DNA from: Notamacropus eugenii
Lineage: Eukaryota > Chordata > Mammalia > Diprotodontia > Macropodidae
DNA: 64,000 nucleotides
NCBI RefSeq assembly: GCF_028372415.1
Contig: NC_092875.1
Span: 228,321,136 to 228,385,135 of the forward strand
Direction of reading: 5' to 3'
Below, in pieces: positions 24,011 through 36,424 of this stretch. The notes under the pieces are model-generated. The model was given only the letters and a program-made list of their open reading frames with translations. It was not told the origin of the DNA and did no database searches. The position numbers and the translations under genes are program-made. Numbering within the stretch: position 1 is the first letter of the stretch; the number at the start of each line of letters is the position of its first letter.

Positions 24011-24780
24011 TTGATTAATTGATTGAATCCTAGTCTCTGACCTCGGAGTCACATTTTTGTCTCATTATTGTTTCTCAAGCACCAAAAAAGAGGAATTTCT
24101 ACCTGGAAGTATCTGGGCCCACAGTTCAGTTACTTGGGGGACATATTGGGAGGTGTACTCTTGGGCTTATCTTTCTAGAAAGCAATTTGTTATCTAATTA
24201 GTTGAAATGCCATATTCCTCCTTCTGGTTTGTTGTTTACTGTCTTTATCTTGCTCTTTGTAGATCCCTTCTTCCATCTTACCTTTGGCGTTATTATAGAA
24301 CTCAATCATTTTTCTCTGTTCCTTCTGGGTTTAACCTTTGGTCTGAATTTGAAGCTGTTTGCTTGACACCTGAGATGTTTTTGGGGTAATGGGGGAAAGG
24401 AATCTTTTTTTTTTATTTCAGTAACAAATCTGTCTTCTTGCCTTTCTTTCATTCTTTCTTTCCTTTTTTGAACAAATATGCTTTGAGTGGAGCTTTGGCT
24501 ACTTTCTTTGATGATATGCAGTACAATCCCTCCATGAATGGGTCATTATTCTGGGATGACATACGCTACTGTTTCTAAGATTTTATGATGTTTCTTTCTC
24601 TCCACTCTCAAAGAGTTTGGGCACAAAACAGAAGTCCTAAATACTAATTTGTTAGGTGTTTGATTTTGTTTGCTTGTGCAATAGTTCTTGTATTTCTACT
24701 TTCTTTTATTTTTAGAATACTGACATTCAATCCTAAATAGCTATGTCATCATTTGAGACAGAGAATGAATGACAAAGTAG
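24011..24780. other. No gene seen
   Basis: T-rich sequence, possibly old LINE, without a coding frame. Confidence 0.4.
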
Positions 24781-24882
24781 TTGTGTTCATTATGTACTAG
24801 GCACTGTACTAAACAGTTGAAATACAATTTAAAAAAGTAAAACTGTCTTTCACATCAAGAAGTTCACATTCCAGTAAAGGGA

Positions 24883-24884
<2 letters not shown>

Positions 24885-24934
<50 letters not shown>
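24885..24934. repeat. (GT)n microsatellite
   Basis: About 25 GT units; accounts for the His-Thr ORFs on the minus strand. Confidence 0.97.
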
Positions 24935-24935
<1 letters not shown>

Positions 24936-26020
24936 CCAGGGAGGAGTGCCTGAGAAGTAACAGAAATGCTTAGTTGATCCACAGGATGATTTACTGACAT
25001 GTCCTTTCCAAGAGCAAGAGTGGAATGGTAGTACAAATTTGGTTTCTGAGCCCAATGCAAAAGATGGAAAATGGGCCAGAAATCAAGTGGCAAGATAGCT
25101 AGGGTAGACATCTAGATAGAATAGTAAGTATGATCATGGCTAGTGGTCTGCAGTGGCTAAATATAGTGGGCTAGTTAAGTTTTCACTCACTCAATCAATA
25201 ACTGAGAAATTTCATCCCTGGCAAGAATTCCAAAGCTGAGTAGATTAACTTCCCCAAGGAGTAGGAATTTTTTCCCTGGTGGTCTGGTAGTGATGCTACT
25301 CCAAGTAGAAATAAATGGAACAGCAGAGAAGGCAGGTTTAGATATCAGAAATACATTATACAATCTCCATGAATATGTCAAATATTTTAAAATGTGTGTA
25401 ATGAGTTTACTATTAAAAATAATGAAACAAAAAAAATTACTTGTTTGTTTAAAATGCTAAGAGGGAAGGAGATGTTAACAACCCCCATACTGTTTTCACA
25501 CATGCTCAAATATTCTCTAAGATTTCAACAGGACTACATTTTTCTTTGATGCTTCATCATGGTATAGAGGTGACCCTTGGTTCTCAAACTATTTTCATTA
25601 TAATGACAGAAGAGCTACCATATGTGTATCCTAATGTCCATGCCACTATAAAGAAATAGAAACGGCATTTAAGACACTTAAGGAAGAGTGACTGGACCAA
25701 TCCAAAGTACATACCAAAGAAGTGGTGAGACAATTTTTAGGCCATTGAGAAATGCTAATGCCTAAATTATTCATGGTCTAGAACCAAATATCTGGTCAAT
25801 ACAGGATCCAATTCAATCTTATGAACTTCTCAAAGAGTTGGGCATGAGTGAGCAACAATATGGTTCTGTCTCATGTTTCTCCTAGACTCTAAATCCTACT
25901 TGGTCCAAGGACTAATCTGCCTGATTAAGAAAACTCTATTGAGCCTAGGGGGTTTGGTCCAGGAAATTCTCACTTGTTCTGCTGTTGCTGCTCCATTGCT
26001 CCAATAGAGTTCTGCTAGGC
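24935..26020. other. No gene seen
   Basis: Unremarkable intergenic sequence with short chance ORFs. Confidence 0.4.
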
Positions 26021-26299
26021 TCAAACTGAAAAAAGGCCCCTGCCCTCAAGGAGCCTGAATTCTAATGAAGGAGGCAACATTTAACAGACAAATAAGGACA
26101 TTACAAATTAAGGAACGAAAGGACACTACCATAGAGGAGATGAGAAAAGGCTTCCCATAAGAAGTATGATCTCAGTTAAGTCTTAAAGGAAACTAAGGAT
26201 TCGAAGAATCAGAGATAAAGAAGGAGTACATTCCAAGCATATAGAAGAGCCTGTACAGATGCATGAAGGTGGGAGATGAAATGTTGAGGATGGGCTCCA

Positions 26300-26490
26300 C
26301 AAAAATCATTCAATTAGAGCAGGAATCACCCAGTTCAACTCCCTTCTTTTAAGGATGAGGAAACTGAGGCCGAATCAAAGAGGTGAGTGATTTGCCTATG
26401 ATCAAACTGCTAATAAATGTCTAAGGCAGTATTTGAACTCATGTCTTACCCGACTCCAAGTGCTGTACTCTTTGAAGTACTCTAGATCAG
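26300..26490 (+). repeat. MIR-like SINE remnant
   Basis: GGATGAGGAAACTGAGGCCG, TGATTTGCCTATGATCAAAC and GTCTTACCCGACTCCAAGTG. Confidence 0.65.
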
Positions 26491-27362
26491 TGATCCTATG
26501 AGAACTACCTAATTAGGAAAGGCTAACTGGCTTCTAAGGTTCCTGTCATTGGTGTATCAGCAACCAGGTCCTCACTTATGAAAATGATAGAATCCAGAAA
26601 AACTCTTTTCTCTGTTGTTTCATTCACCTTTTTAAAAATGAAATTACTATTAAATCAAGTGAAGAACTTCCTAGCTGTTCTCTTTTTGTTTTTATAATAA
26701 CTATTTTGAAACCTTACATTGTGCCCATGGGTAGTCCAATTTTCAATTTAATACATTAATTATTGTTATTAATAATTATTAGCAATTATTGACAATTAAT
26801 AAATTAATGATTTAATACAATTAATTCATTGTGTTTCTGGTTAATACAAGTAGCTTTCCTAGAATATTTTAAAGAGTTTGTAATTTTCCCAGTCACTCAT
26901 CCCTTGACTATGAAGAAGAAGAGGGACAATCTGCATCTTGCCTATTGCTTTAGCACCAATCAAGATATAAGGATCTACCAAATTAAAAGTCCTCAAGGCA
27001 AAATTTGCCCAAAAATCTAAGACCTGAAATAAAAATAAGAATTTATCAATCCTTAGCTCATACTACCCCGCCTCTGTCAAATATTATGTCTCTTACTTAA
27101 AGCCAAGCTATTTTCTTGAAATGTTTTCTTCACAAGCTCACTCAGATAATAGATGGTGTTTTCTCCATACAGCCAGAGGCAAATAAGGGACTTCGAATCA
27201 ACTCAACAAATATTTAATAAGCTTCCATTCTACAATAGACTCTGAAGATATTAAGACCAAAAAAAGCCGTTATTGCCCTCTAGGACCTAGTATTCTACTT
27301 CTTCCTTCATTCAGTTTTTAAATAGACATAGCTGCTCCCAACTAAAGCAACATTAGGAAATA

Positions 27363-27622
27363 ATTGTTGTTGCTAAGGTTCATCCACTTTGGTCATGCCT
27401 GATTCTTTTTGACCTCATTTGGGGTTTTCTTGGCAAAGATAATGGAGTGGTTTACCATTTCCTTTTCTAGCTCATTTTACAGATGAGGAAACTGAGGCAA
27501 ACAGGATTAAATGACTTGCCCAGGGTCACACAACAACTAAGTGTTTGAGATCATATTTGAACTCAGGTCTTCCTGACTCTAGGTCCCGTGTTCTAACCAC
27601 TGCACCACCTGGCCGCCTTTAT
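27363..27622 (-). repeat. MAR1-type SINE with 11-base target duplication
   Basis: Near full-length minus-strand copy. The plus strand runs from the TTGTTGTTG tail complement through GACCTCATTTGGGGTTTTCT, ACAGATGAGGAAACTGAGGC and TGACTTGCCCAGGGTCACAC to the head complement ACCACCTGGCCGCC. ATTAGGAAATA flanks it at 27352-27362 and 27623-27633. Confidence 0.92.
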
Positions 27623-27899
27623 ATTAGGAAATATTATTACATTATTAGCATGGAAGATGAGAAAAATACTACCTATATAATTTTTTACTTTCTCTTCATA
27701 AGGTGTTTGGCAGGTCTTTCATGATATCCTTGTGAACAAGGATGGACAAATGTTCACTAGATGGTGATCCATTTTGGTGGATACATAGCCAATGGCATGG
27801 TCATGCCCAAAGAGGGCTTATTAGTGGGTCAGTGTCAGAGAAAGTTTCCAGAGGAAGGACACAGGACATATTCCTCAACTCTATTGTAGTCAATATTTT

Positions 27900-28160
27900 A
27901 TTAGTGATGAGGCAGCTAAGTGATAGAGTGAATACATCACTATACCTGAATTCAGGAAGAACCAAGTCCAAATCCTACCCCTCATACTTATTAGCTGTAT
28001 GATCCCGGACAAATAACTTAACTTATTAACTTCCTTATCTGTAAAATGGGGGTAATAATAGCACCAGAACAATCTTACTTTGTAGAGCTGTTATGAGTAT
28101 TAGATAAGATAATATTTGTTAAGTGCTTTGTGAATCTTAAAATGCTATAAAACTGTTAAC
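27900..28160 (+). repeat. MIR/CORE-type SINE
   Basis: GGCAGCTAAGTGATAGAGTG head, CCTTATCTGTAAAATGGGGG core and TTGTTAAGTGCTTTGTGAAT end. Confidence 0.8.
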
Positions 28161-28173
28161 TATTTTTTTATCA

Positions 28174-28420
28174 GGCAGCTAGGAAGCACAGTGGATAGAG
28201 TGCTGTGTCTGGAGTCAAGAAGACCTAAGTTCAAATCCAACTTCAGATACTTACTTACTGTATGACCCTGGGCAAGTCACTTAACCATATTTGCCTCAGT
28301 TTCCTCATCTGTAAGTTGAACTGGAGAAAAAAATGGCAAACACTCCAATATCTTCACCAAGAAAACCCCAAAGTAAGATCACAAAGAGTTGGACTTAACT
28401 GAAATGATTAAACAACAAAA
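28174..28420 (+). repeat. MAR1-type tRNA-headed SINE, full length
   Basis: GGCAGCTAGGAAGCACAGTG head, GAAGACCTAAGTTCAAATCC (B-box), GTATGACCCTGGGCAAGTCA, TTTCCTCATCTGTAAGTTGA and the AACAACAA tail. It is diagnostic for a marsupial genome. Confidence 0.92.
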
Positions 28421-28599
28421 TTCTTATTTATGAGGATGAAAGCATAGTTGGCATGTCTATCAGATTTGTGGATGATAGGATCAGGGTCTAAAAAGATGCT
28501 GACATTGTGACTGGACCAAATTAGAACATCACAAGGACAATTAAGAAAACCTGCCATGGTAATCTAAAAAGATAAGACGTAGAAGTATATAGTATAAAA

Positions 28600-29426
28600 G
28601 AGGTATGAGGGATAGAGTACTGGGCCTGAAGTCAAGAAGATTCCTCTTCTGGAGTTCAAATCCAACCTCAAACACTTCCTAGCTGTGTGACCCTTGGCAA
28701 GTCACTTGACTCTCTTTGCCTCAGTTCTTGTGGGGTCCTGATTGGGGCAAAGCTATAAAATGCAGTAATAAGTGAAAAGCCATAAAAACTTAAACTATGT
28801 GAAAACTAGAAGCCCACACATGGTGACCTGTTAAAAATCATAACTTAGATACTAAATACACTGAGTCATAACTTAAGATACTATGACCTATGAAAGCCAT
28901 AACAAGTATATCATTACGGGTACATTAACAATACACAAACTTGTGTTTGGGCATAACACTGGCTTAACTCCCAAACTAAGCAGAAAACTAAAAATATCCA
29001 CCAACCAACAGTGATGCACTCTCTAGCTCCTCCTCCCTTTGTCTGTTATCCATAATTATCATGGGGATTTGGGGGTTCTTTAGTGGAGATTCATTGATTG
29101 GTCTAGCTGCCACCCCAGACCAAGGATGGTGAATATCTTGGCAGGGATCCATCATATTGCCCTAAATGTAAGTAACCTAAATTGATTAGACTACTATCTA
29201 TTATCAACCTGCAACTCATTGGTCTCTTCCTTTGGTATCAAAAAGAGCACACCACAGTTATGGGCATTATGGCGGAGGTATAGCATTCCTCAGCCAGGAG
29301 AACTCTGAATCCTACAATTCCTCATCTGTAAAATGAGCTGGAGAAGGAAATGGCAAACCACTCCAGTATCTTTGCCAAGAAATACCAAATGGGGTCATGC
29401 AGAGTCAGCAATGACTTAACAACAAC
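28600..29426 (+). repeat. MAR1-type SINE split by an LTR
   Basis: The 5' half (28600-28728) ends in CTCAGTTCT; the 3' half resumes at 29317 with ATTCCTCATCTGTAAAATG and ends in an AACAAC tail. The join falls inside the conserved CAGTTTCCTCATCTG block, so the intervening 588 bases are an insertion. Confidence 0.88.
28729..29316. mobile_element. Solo LTR, 588 bp, inside a SINE
   Basis: Begins TGTGGGGTCC and ends CCTACA, the TG...CA ends expected of an LTR. Flanks GTTCT (28724-28728) and ATTCC (29317-29321) fit a 5-base duplication of GTTCC with one change on each side, matching the undisturbed SINE consensus at that point. No internal retroviral sequence is present. Orientation is uncertain; the family is not named. 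Confidence 0.75.
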
Positions 29427-30084
29427 GAAGAAGTATGTGTATAAATGTGTGTGTACATGTGTAGTTATTCCTCTTAAAATATATGGAGAGGTATCATGGA
29501 AAAGGGGAATTCAACTTATTCTAGTTAGGTGATGCCCTTGAAAGAAATATGGAAGTTAGGTAGAGTAATGGGTTTGGAAAGTAAAAGAATGAGCTGTATT
29601 TTAGATATGACGAGGAATAAATGCCTGTGGGACATCCAGTTTGAAATGTCTAACAGACAGTCGGTGGAGAGAGATTGGCATTCAAGAGATGGAATGGGAA
29701 TCATATGCATAGAAATAATTAAACCTTTGGGAGCCAATGAGTTCATCAAGTTAGAGAAGAGAAAAGACAGTCTAGGTTCCTAGGACAAAAAAAAAATCAA
29801 AATATTGGGAAATAAACTATAAAGAAGCTTCAATAGACATTGTAGTGAAACAAACTCATTAACAAAAGGAAAATAATTTTCTTCAATTTAAATGACTAAA
29901 TTTGGTAAAATTAAATGGGGCTGACCATCTAATGCCATGCACTAGATGTATATTCTAAGCAATTACTTTTCTGGCCAGTATCTTATTGTAGCACCTCATC
30001 AAATAGGAAGTAAAGAAACAAGAAAAACTTTTGGTCTTTTAAAAATTGCCAACTTTTTTATTATTTTTGACCCAAACTTGTGGT

Positions 30085-30290
30085 TTTATTAGTATGGTGG
30101 AATTGCCAATATGAACATAACCTTCAAAGATACAGCAAGAAAGGCAATTCAACTGTAATTTTCAGTCTTAGAGAATTTCCTAGGGCAGTCGGAGGTTAAA
30201 AAACTTTCCTGTGGTCCAACAACCAGTATGTGTCAGGAGCAGGTTTTGAACTCAGAACTTCCTGACTTCAAGGCTAATTTTACATCCAGA
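30085..30290 (-). repeat. Marsupial SINE remnant
   Basis: CAGTCTTAGAGAATTTCC, CCAGTATGTGTCAGGAGCAG and CTCAGAACTTCCTGACTTC, a series seen in a second marsupial SINE group. Orientation is less sure than presence. Confidence 0.55.
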
Positions 30291-31403
30291 AACATAAGAG
30301 CTTACACCCAAGACTTAAACTGGTAGTGTCTCACATTCATTTTTTTTCCATTTCTAATCTGTTATGTTTAGGGGGCCTGGGGAGGAAGGACCAGGAATGG
30401 AGGAAAGAAAGCCCATCAATCATAAATATTTATTAATAAACATAGTCAAGACTAATGATAGGCATTCCACAAATGTCTATTTTGAGGATCAGAACACTTC
30501 AGAAATAGGTTGGCCATCACTCAAAGAAACTGCAGAAACTCAGAAGTACTAAGCCCCATAGTCCACCAGAGGAGAAATTTATTCTCTGAATTCCACGATG
30601 TAGAATAGAACAGAATATCAGTAGAGCTGAAAGGAACTTCAGAGATCATCTAGTCTAATGCCTCATTTCACGGAGGAGAACAATGAGACCCAGAGAAGTC
30701 AAGTGACTTCAGATCTAGAATGACTGCACAAAGCTTTTAATTTTAAAAAAGTAGCTTCAGCTGCCAAAATAAGGAGCAGTTATTGCTGGTAATCTTCTCT
30801 TTGAATATAGAAAAAAAATTAAATCCCACAATACATGGTTAATTTTATCAACCGAAAATTTTTGACTGGCGCATCTCATAGTTGCCAAAACTGAAAGATG
30901 ACATATTTGAGGATATTAAGTCTAACAATTCTATCAGATAATTTTCTTTTTCTTTACATTCTGACTAGTCTGTTTTCTTCGAGCTGTGACTCAGCTCAAG
31001 GATATTGACCTTTAAGCCCATGACAAAATAGTCCAACCCTAATAAAATTGGAGGGATATTGAATTAGAATTAGCAAAGAGAGGGGAACTGGAGGAAGGAG
31101 CCTTAAAACAATTCCTCTCACTTGCTCTTGAAGCTCAGCATTACGGAATATAATTCAGACATTAGGGAGATGGTGAGGCCTAGTGACGAGCCCCATTATT
31201 AGAATGACTTAGCCTGTGAGTTCCCCTTTTTTTGGAGGTCTTCAAGCAGATGCTAGATGATCAATTAAAATGAGTATCCCTTAATCACTTCACTCTGCAT
31301 CTCCTCCCGGTGCTGTCCTTCACAGAGGACAAAAATTGGTGGGGCAGCTCCTGTAACTACTCACAGAGGTTGAATAGTAATTGCTAGTTGGGTAACACAC
31401 TCA

Positions 31404-31566
31404 TCCTTCCTTCCTTTCCTTTTTTATTTCTTCCTTTTTTCCTTTTCTTTCTACCTTCCTTCCTTCTTTCTTTCCTTCTTTCTTTCTGCCTTCCTTCCTC
31501 TTTCTTTTTTCTTTCTTTCTTCCTTTTATTTTCCATCCTTTCTTTCTTTCTCTTTCCTCTTTTCTT
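31404..31566. repeat. Imperfect TTCC/TTTC tract
   Basis: About 160 bases of nearly pure pyrimidine; the ORF across it is an artefact. Confidence 0.95.
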
Positions 31567-31687
31567 TGGATGTAAATAGCAATTGTTTCTGTTTTGGCCA
31601 GAAAACCTGAGGGTCTTCCCCTCCTAAACTGTTTTTTTTAACTAGGTAAAAGAGGTCATTCTCTGTCTCATTTCTTGTTTTAATCAC

Positions 31688-31953
31688 TGAATGGGCATTG
31701 CCTCACTCAAACTGAGACCTGGGAAAGGCCTTAGCTCAAAGGATCAAGGTCTCCCACTGTATCCAGGGCCATCTCTAGTCGTCTTGATCTATATCTCGCC
31801 ACTGGACCCAGATGGCTCCAGAGGAGAAAGTGAGGTTAGTGACTCTACAGAGCCATCCTTCACTTCAATCCAATTCACCTTCATGGCATGGCATCACCTC
31901 CCTGATGTCATGGTCCTCTTCTATAATAAAGGACAAACAACAACAATAACAGT
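31688..31953 (+). repeat. RTE-tailed SINE
   Basis: GGGCATTGCCTCACTCAAAC head, CAAGGTCTCCCACTGTATCC, GGACCCAGATGGCTCCAGAG, GATGTCATGGTCCTCTTC and an AAGGACAAACAACAAC tail. The same family is at 50951-51237 (minus). Confidence 0.88.
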
Positions 31954-33325
31954 AACAGCAGAAAAATGTACTGTCAGATCACTCTGCTCTGCATCTGCTG
32001 ATCTGCCTGTTTTAAACTCAACAACAAGATGCGCCCTGTGTCAAGTACCACATGCTTCTTCCACAACTGTCTTGCCTCCTTTTGTGTTTTGTCTTCTCCC
32101 CCTCATACCCTACCCTCTGCCACCTTCTTTAGATTTTAAGTTCTTTGAGGGCAAGAACTACCTTTTTATCATCATCATTATTATTAATTGTATCACCAGT
32201 ACGTAGCACAGTGCCTGGCATATAGTAGGAGCTTAACAAATCTTTATTGGATTAAATTGGATCATGTAAGGATTAGAGTAGAAGGCTGCAGAGATTCCCT
32301 CCAACTCAAATTCTTTGACTCTGTGAATTCACCTACTAGCTGTGTTAACCTTGGGCAAGTTGTTTGACCTCTCATATGACTTCAGTTTCCTCATCTGTAA
32401 AATGGGGGTTATAACACAAGATTATTGTAAGACTCAAAGTACATAATTTATGTAAAGTGTCATAAAATGTTAGTTATTTTAATTATTATAAAATAATAAT
32501 GTAAGATAGTCCAATCCATGATGTTCTTAAAGAAAAACTGGCTCTCCCTCAAAGGCCTTGAACATAGGGAGGAAAGAGTTAACTATGAAATGAAACTTTT
32601 TTCATTAAAAAAATACTTACATTTTTACAGCTAGTGGTGCAAAGCCACTTGGAAGATAAAAGGAAAATAATCATCATTTTTCTTCACTCATCATATGGGA
32701 TTTGAATGATGGCTGGTAGAAGGAAGGAAAGTGGCACACCAGTTAAGCATTTAAATGCTCTCAGTATAACTCATTCCTTGCTCAGTCATATAAAAAAAAT
32801 GTCCAAAATACTTCATGGGAGCTTTCCTCTCACTCTAACAGCTTTCTCAGAAAAGTCCAGAATTGGAATGGATTATGATCAACCAATTTCAATCAGTTAT
32901 CATTTGAAACAAGTCCCATCCTCCTCCTCTGTACAGTTTGAATTAATTGTTAAAGATAGGTTCCAGCTCTCCAGCATGGGTATGAGGAGGTAGGCAGGGG
33001 GTAGGTAGCTGTGTGTAAAGAAATAGCATTACAAAGACAACACCTTGAGGAATTTCATCTGCCACCCTACACCAAGAGGGGTTGGTCAAAGGCACTAGAT
33101 AGCTTGTGAAAAGGGAGGCAAAGGACCTAGGTTCAAATTCTGGGTCTAGTTTTCAGTACCTATATAACCTTAGATAAGCCACAATTTCTGTGTGCCACAG
33201 TTTCCTTATTTTTAAAATGAAGGGTTGGACTAAATTATTTCTGAGTTTCCTTCTGTATCACTCAGGTAATATTCACAGCACCAAGGGCAACTATGAAAAT
33301 GCCAGTGTAGTTCTCAATTGCAAAG

Positions 33326-33707
33326 TGTAACAGACTCTCCATATAGAAGGCAGAAGAAAAGCATTTATTCAGATACCAGCAAGCCAAATTAGTCATAGTA
33401 ACCAAGAAGTCAGTATACATTAGCACTGAAGGGGACAAAGGCATTTCTAAGCCTTGCTTCTCCCTCCTCCCCAACTGGGCCCTTCCCACAAACAAACACT
33501 CAACAGCCTAGCTGTGCTTACTTGCTGTGTGCTTCCCAGCTCTGACTAGCCTGAAGAACTTCCTCTCAGCTCTGCTCCACCCTTCCTGTTCCACCTGTTC
33601 AGCAAGCTCCTCTCACCACATGTGACTTAGGCTTCCATGTTATTTAAGCAGGTCACATGGGCCTACTAATGAATGAGAAAGATCTTTTCATTTAAATTAC
33701 CATCACA
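33326..33707 (-). mobile_element. 3' LTR of the ERV-L-like element
   Basis: On the minus strand starts TGTGATGGTAATTT and ends GAGTCTGTTACA (382 bp). AATAAA lies at 33369-33364, about 40 bases before the end, and a TTAAATAA TATA-like box about 65 bases into the LTR. Immediately upstream is a G-rich CTTGGGGCTGAA, a weak polypurine-tract candidate. Confidence 0.78.
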
Positions 33708-34357
33708 TTCAGCCCCAAGATCTTTCATATTCGTTGCGTAGGTTGGTGGGGCAACTGGTATCAACAGAACTGTAACAGGGATAACAGAAAATAAGCATAT
33801 AAAAAAATATCTTAGGCAACTGGTATCAACAGAGCTTTACAACAATATAACAGGGATCACACAAAATAAGCACAGAAAACAATATCTTAGGGTGGGGCTT
33901 GAGCACAAGCACCCCAACATTACCCCCTCAAATGAATGAGGTCCATAATCTTGGGGTAAGGTCTCTTCTTCCATAACTACTTCCTGCTGCGATTAGACTT
34001 AAAGAAGTCCCTGCCCCAAGAGGTCCCATTAAGGGGTCAGTTCTTCAGCTGGCATCCAGAGCTTGGTTGATGCCACATACAAGGGTAACACATCATAATC
34101 GTGGACAAGAGGTGACATCCAGCTTAAGCAAATAGGCACCTGCCAGTGGAGGGTTCTAAGCCTGCAGAAAACAAACCCAGCAAACAAGTTTAACAGAGAA
34201 AATAAAAACAAAAAGCAACAAAGAGACAATATTCAGAAGCAAGAAAGATATAGGGTCAGCCATGCTTCTGGAGTCTTTGAACCCACTATCATAGCCTCAT
34301 TTGTGGTAGAATATATGAGTTAAGGGTACAATTTGGTAACCATCTCCTCCTGAACAG

Positions 34358-34651
34358 TTACAGTATTATCTTTCTGTCTGCTATAATTTCCGCAGCCTTT
34401 GGAGCATTGTCTGGCTTCCATTTTACCCATACTTTAGCTCCTAATTTTATTCTATCAGTAGAACCTGATCCTTTAGTTCTTCTGCTAGTTATTTTGGAAG
34501 GATGGTCAGTTTGCACAAGGAGTATTGTTTCACAAGGAATAATAATCACTTGAACCATTCTATCATTTTTACAAAACTGTATGTGTTCATCTAAATTTTG
34601 GAAAGTCATAATAATTTCTCCTTGATAATTAGAATCTGTCACTCTAGTCAA
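34358..34651 (-). pseudogene. ERV-L-like dUTPase remnant
   Basis: Open for 97 codons. Visible dUTPase motifs are TDSNYQGEI (motif 3), NDRMVQVIIIP (motif 4) and TKGSGSTD (the glycine-rich motif 5), followed by a KVWVKWKPDNAPKAAEI tail similar in layout to the C-terminal extension of ERV-L pol. The N-terminal motifs are lost. Not expected to be functional. Confidence 0.75.
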
Positions 34652-34777
34652 TACATGTATTCCTTGAGCTGATAATCTTGATTTAGGTAATATCTATCCA
34701 AAATGATTTTTCGGGATCCTCATACATATTCCAGTAGAGATTTGTCTTATTTCTTTTCTATCCAACCTAAAGTCCTC

Positions 34778-35300
34778 TTAACAATGTAAATAATATCCTG
34801 CCAAACCAGTTGTCCCTGGATATGGTGCTGGGACATCTGGCCTCACAGTCCAATACTCAATATTTGGAATCTTATGTGTTTGTTGGTTTCTAATTTGCTG
34901 ATTTGGAGCCATCATTCTGGCTAGACTTCCCAATGGTCTATTATTCAAATCACATAAAGCAATGAACAAATTGTCTTTCCAATGCAGATAAGAATTATTA
35001 GAACTACACTTCCTTAACTGTTCTTTCAATAATCCATTCATTATTTCAATTAACCCAGATGCTTATGGATAATATAGAATATGATATATCCATTCTATAT
35101 TGTTTAATACACAATATCTCTTCATTTCATTACCTATGGAATGGCCCATTGTCACTTTGAGTCTACATTGAGGTTCCATAATATACACTTGTGATATGTA
35201 GAGCTTCACAGTGTTTTTCTGAGTTGCATTCTTATAGGGCAAGCCACTAGTATACCTGAATAGGTGTCAACACAAGTACATATAAATTTGCAACCTTTAT
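34778..35300 (-). pseudogene. ERV-L-like integrase remnant
   Basis: In pieces: TCVDTYSGILVA near 35280-35240, SDNGPF with the second catalytic Asp at 35153-35151, and LIEIMNGLLKEQ with the catalytic Glu at 35047-35045, about 35 codons later as in the DD(35)E integrase core. At least one frameshift lies between Asp and Glu, and a stop precedes the Glu segment. The first Met-initiated frame (35041-34778) covers only the core's end and the C-terminal domain. Confidence 0.8.
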
Positions 35301-36024
35301 CTTGGAGTATATTGAGCTCCAGATGAAGGGAGTGCTCTCGACCAAATGCACCTGAGGGTACATTTCTGCTTTATTGTTTTTTCCATAAGCTCCAGTTTGA
35401 ATATTCCAGGTTTAAATGTACCAGGGTTTCATATGTAAGGGAAGCTTCTGCCCCCAGTATTTATTAATGCCCTAGTTACAGTATTTGGTCCATTTTTCCA
35501 ATATGTGGTCAAATTGATATGGGATCTGTAATCCTGTCTGTGTATTTCTTTAATCTGAGCTGGGCCTTGGCCAATTTCCTATTCTCCCTGAAGGTGTGAC
35601 AAACTTGGATACAAGGGTTCAGGAGGATCTGTAGGGGCAGTTCTTGCTTCTCTATTCTGTATAGTATCAAGCCCCTTTTCTCAGTACATTCTGCATATTT
35701 CATTAGTTGGAATATCATCTATACTTCCAAAATATAGCTCTGCTTTCAATAGAGCAGTAACAATTCTTTCCTTGTCAGTTTATTCTGACTTTGAATCTGC
35801 TGACTATTTACTCTTCTCTCTCTAGGAAATTTATCTTTTCCCTAGTCCCCTAAGTCACTTAACGTGAAATCTTGTCCAGCACCTCTGAAAGAGGGTGCCC
35901 TATTTCCCCAATTATTAGAGTCAAAACTAGGTACTTGTAAGCAGGAGGCACTGACTTCACTATTATATTCCTATGGGAAACTGCTAAGGGGGTATCACAG
36001 TATGCATATGCTTTTCAGATCATT

Positions 36025-36347
36025 ATGACAGTCTTCATTACCTCCTCCTTTAATTTTCTTATACAGTCCCTAAGTAAATACCAGGGTCTAGCCCCACTAG
36101 GCCACATAGAATCAGTAGGATATTGCTTACTTCATCCTTCTGTAGCCAAAGCTAACGGGTTAGTTGAATTGTTACCTCTTTGCATGTTGTTATCTCTAAA
36201 GGCTTGCTGTACAAAAGGATTCGGACTGATACTGATAAATTTCAAACAATCCATGCCATCTATAGATACTCCTCCAGCTCCTTCATCATTGATTCTCACC
36301 ATCCAAGATATTAATGATTCTCCCATCCTTTGGTTGAACTGACTCAA
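36025..36347 (-). pseudogene. ERV gag capsid remnant
   Basis: Carries ESLISWMVRINDEGAGGVS, a pattern of the capsid C-terminal region in mammalian ERV-L-type gag. After the codons for LALATEG there is an in-frame TGA, and the same frame continues about 38 codons more before the next stop. The family resemblance is moderate. Confidence 0.6.
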
Positions 36348-36424
36348 AATATCTTGACCTCATGCTGAGTAAAATCCTCAATTATCTCCCTAAACACTGT
36401 ATTTCCTACTTGGTTCTCCTGTTT

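Noticed and set aside
29431..29532. TGTGTATAAATGTGTGTGTAC stretch considered as a TATA promoter
   Set aside because: It directly follows a SINE tail and looks like tail-derived low-complexity sequence; no gene follows.
31691..32206. 171-codon plus-strand ORF
   Set aside because: It spans a SINE and adjoining L2-like sequence; no protein domain.
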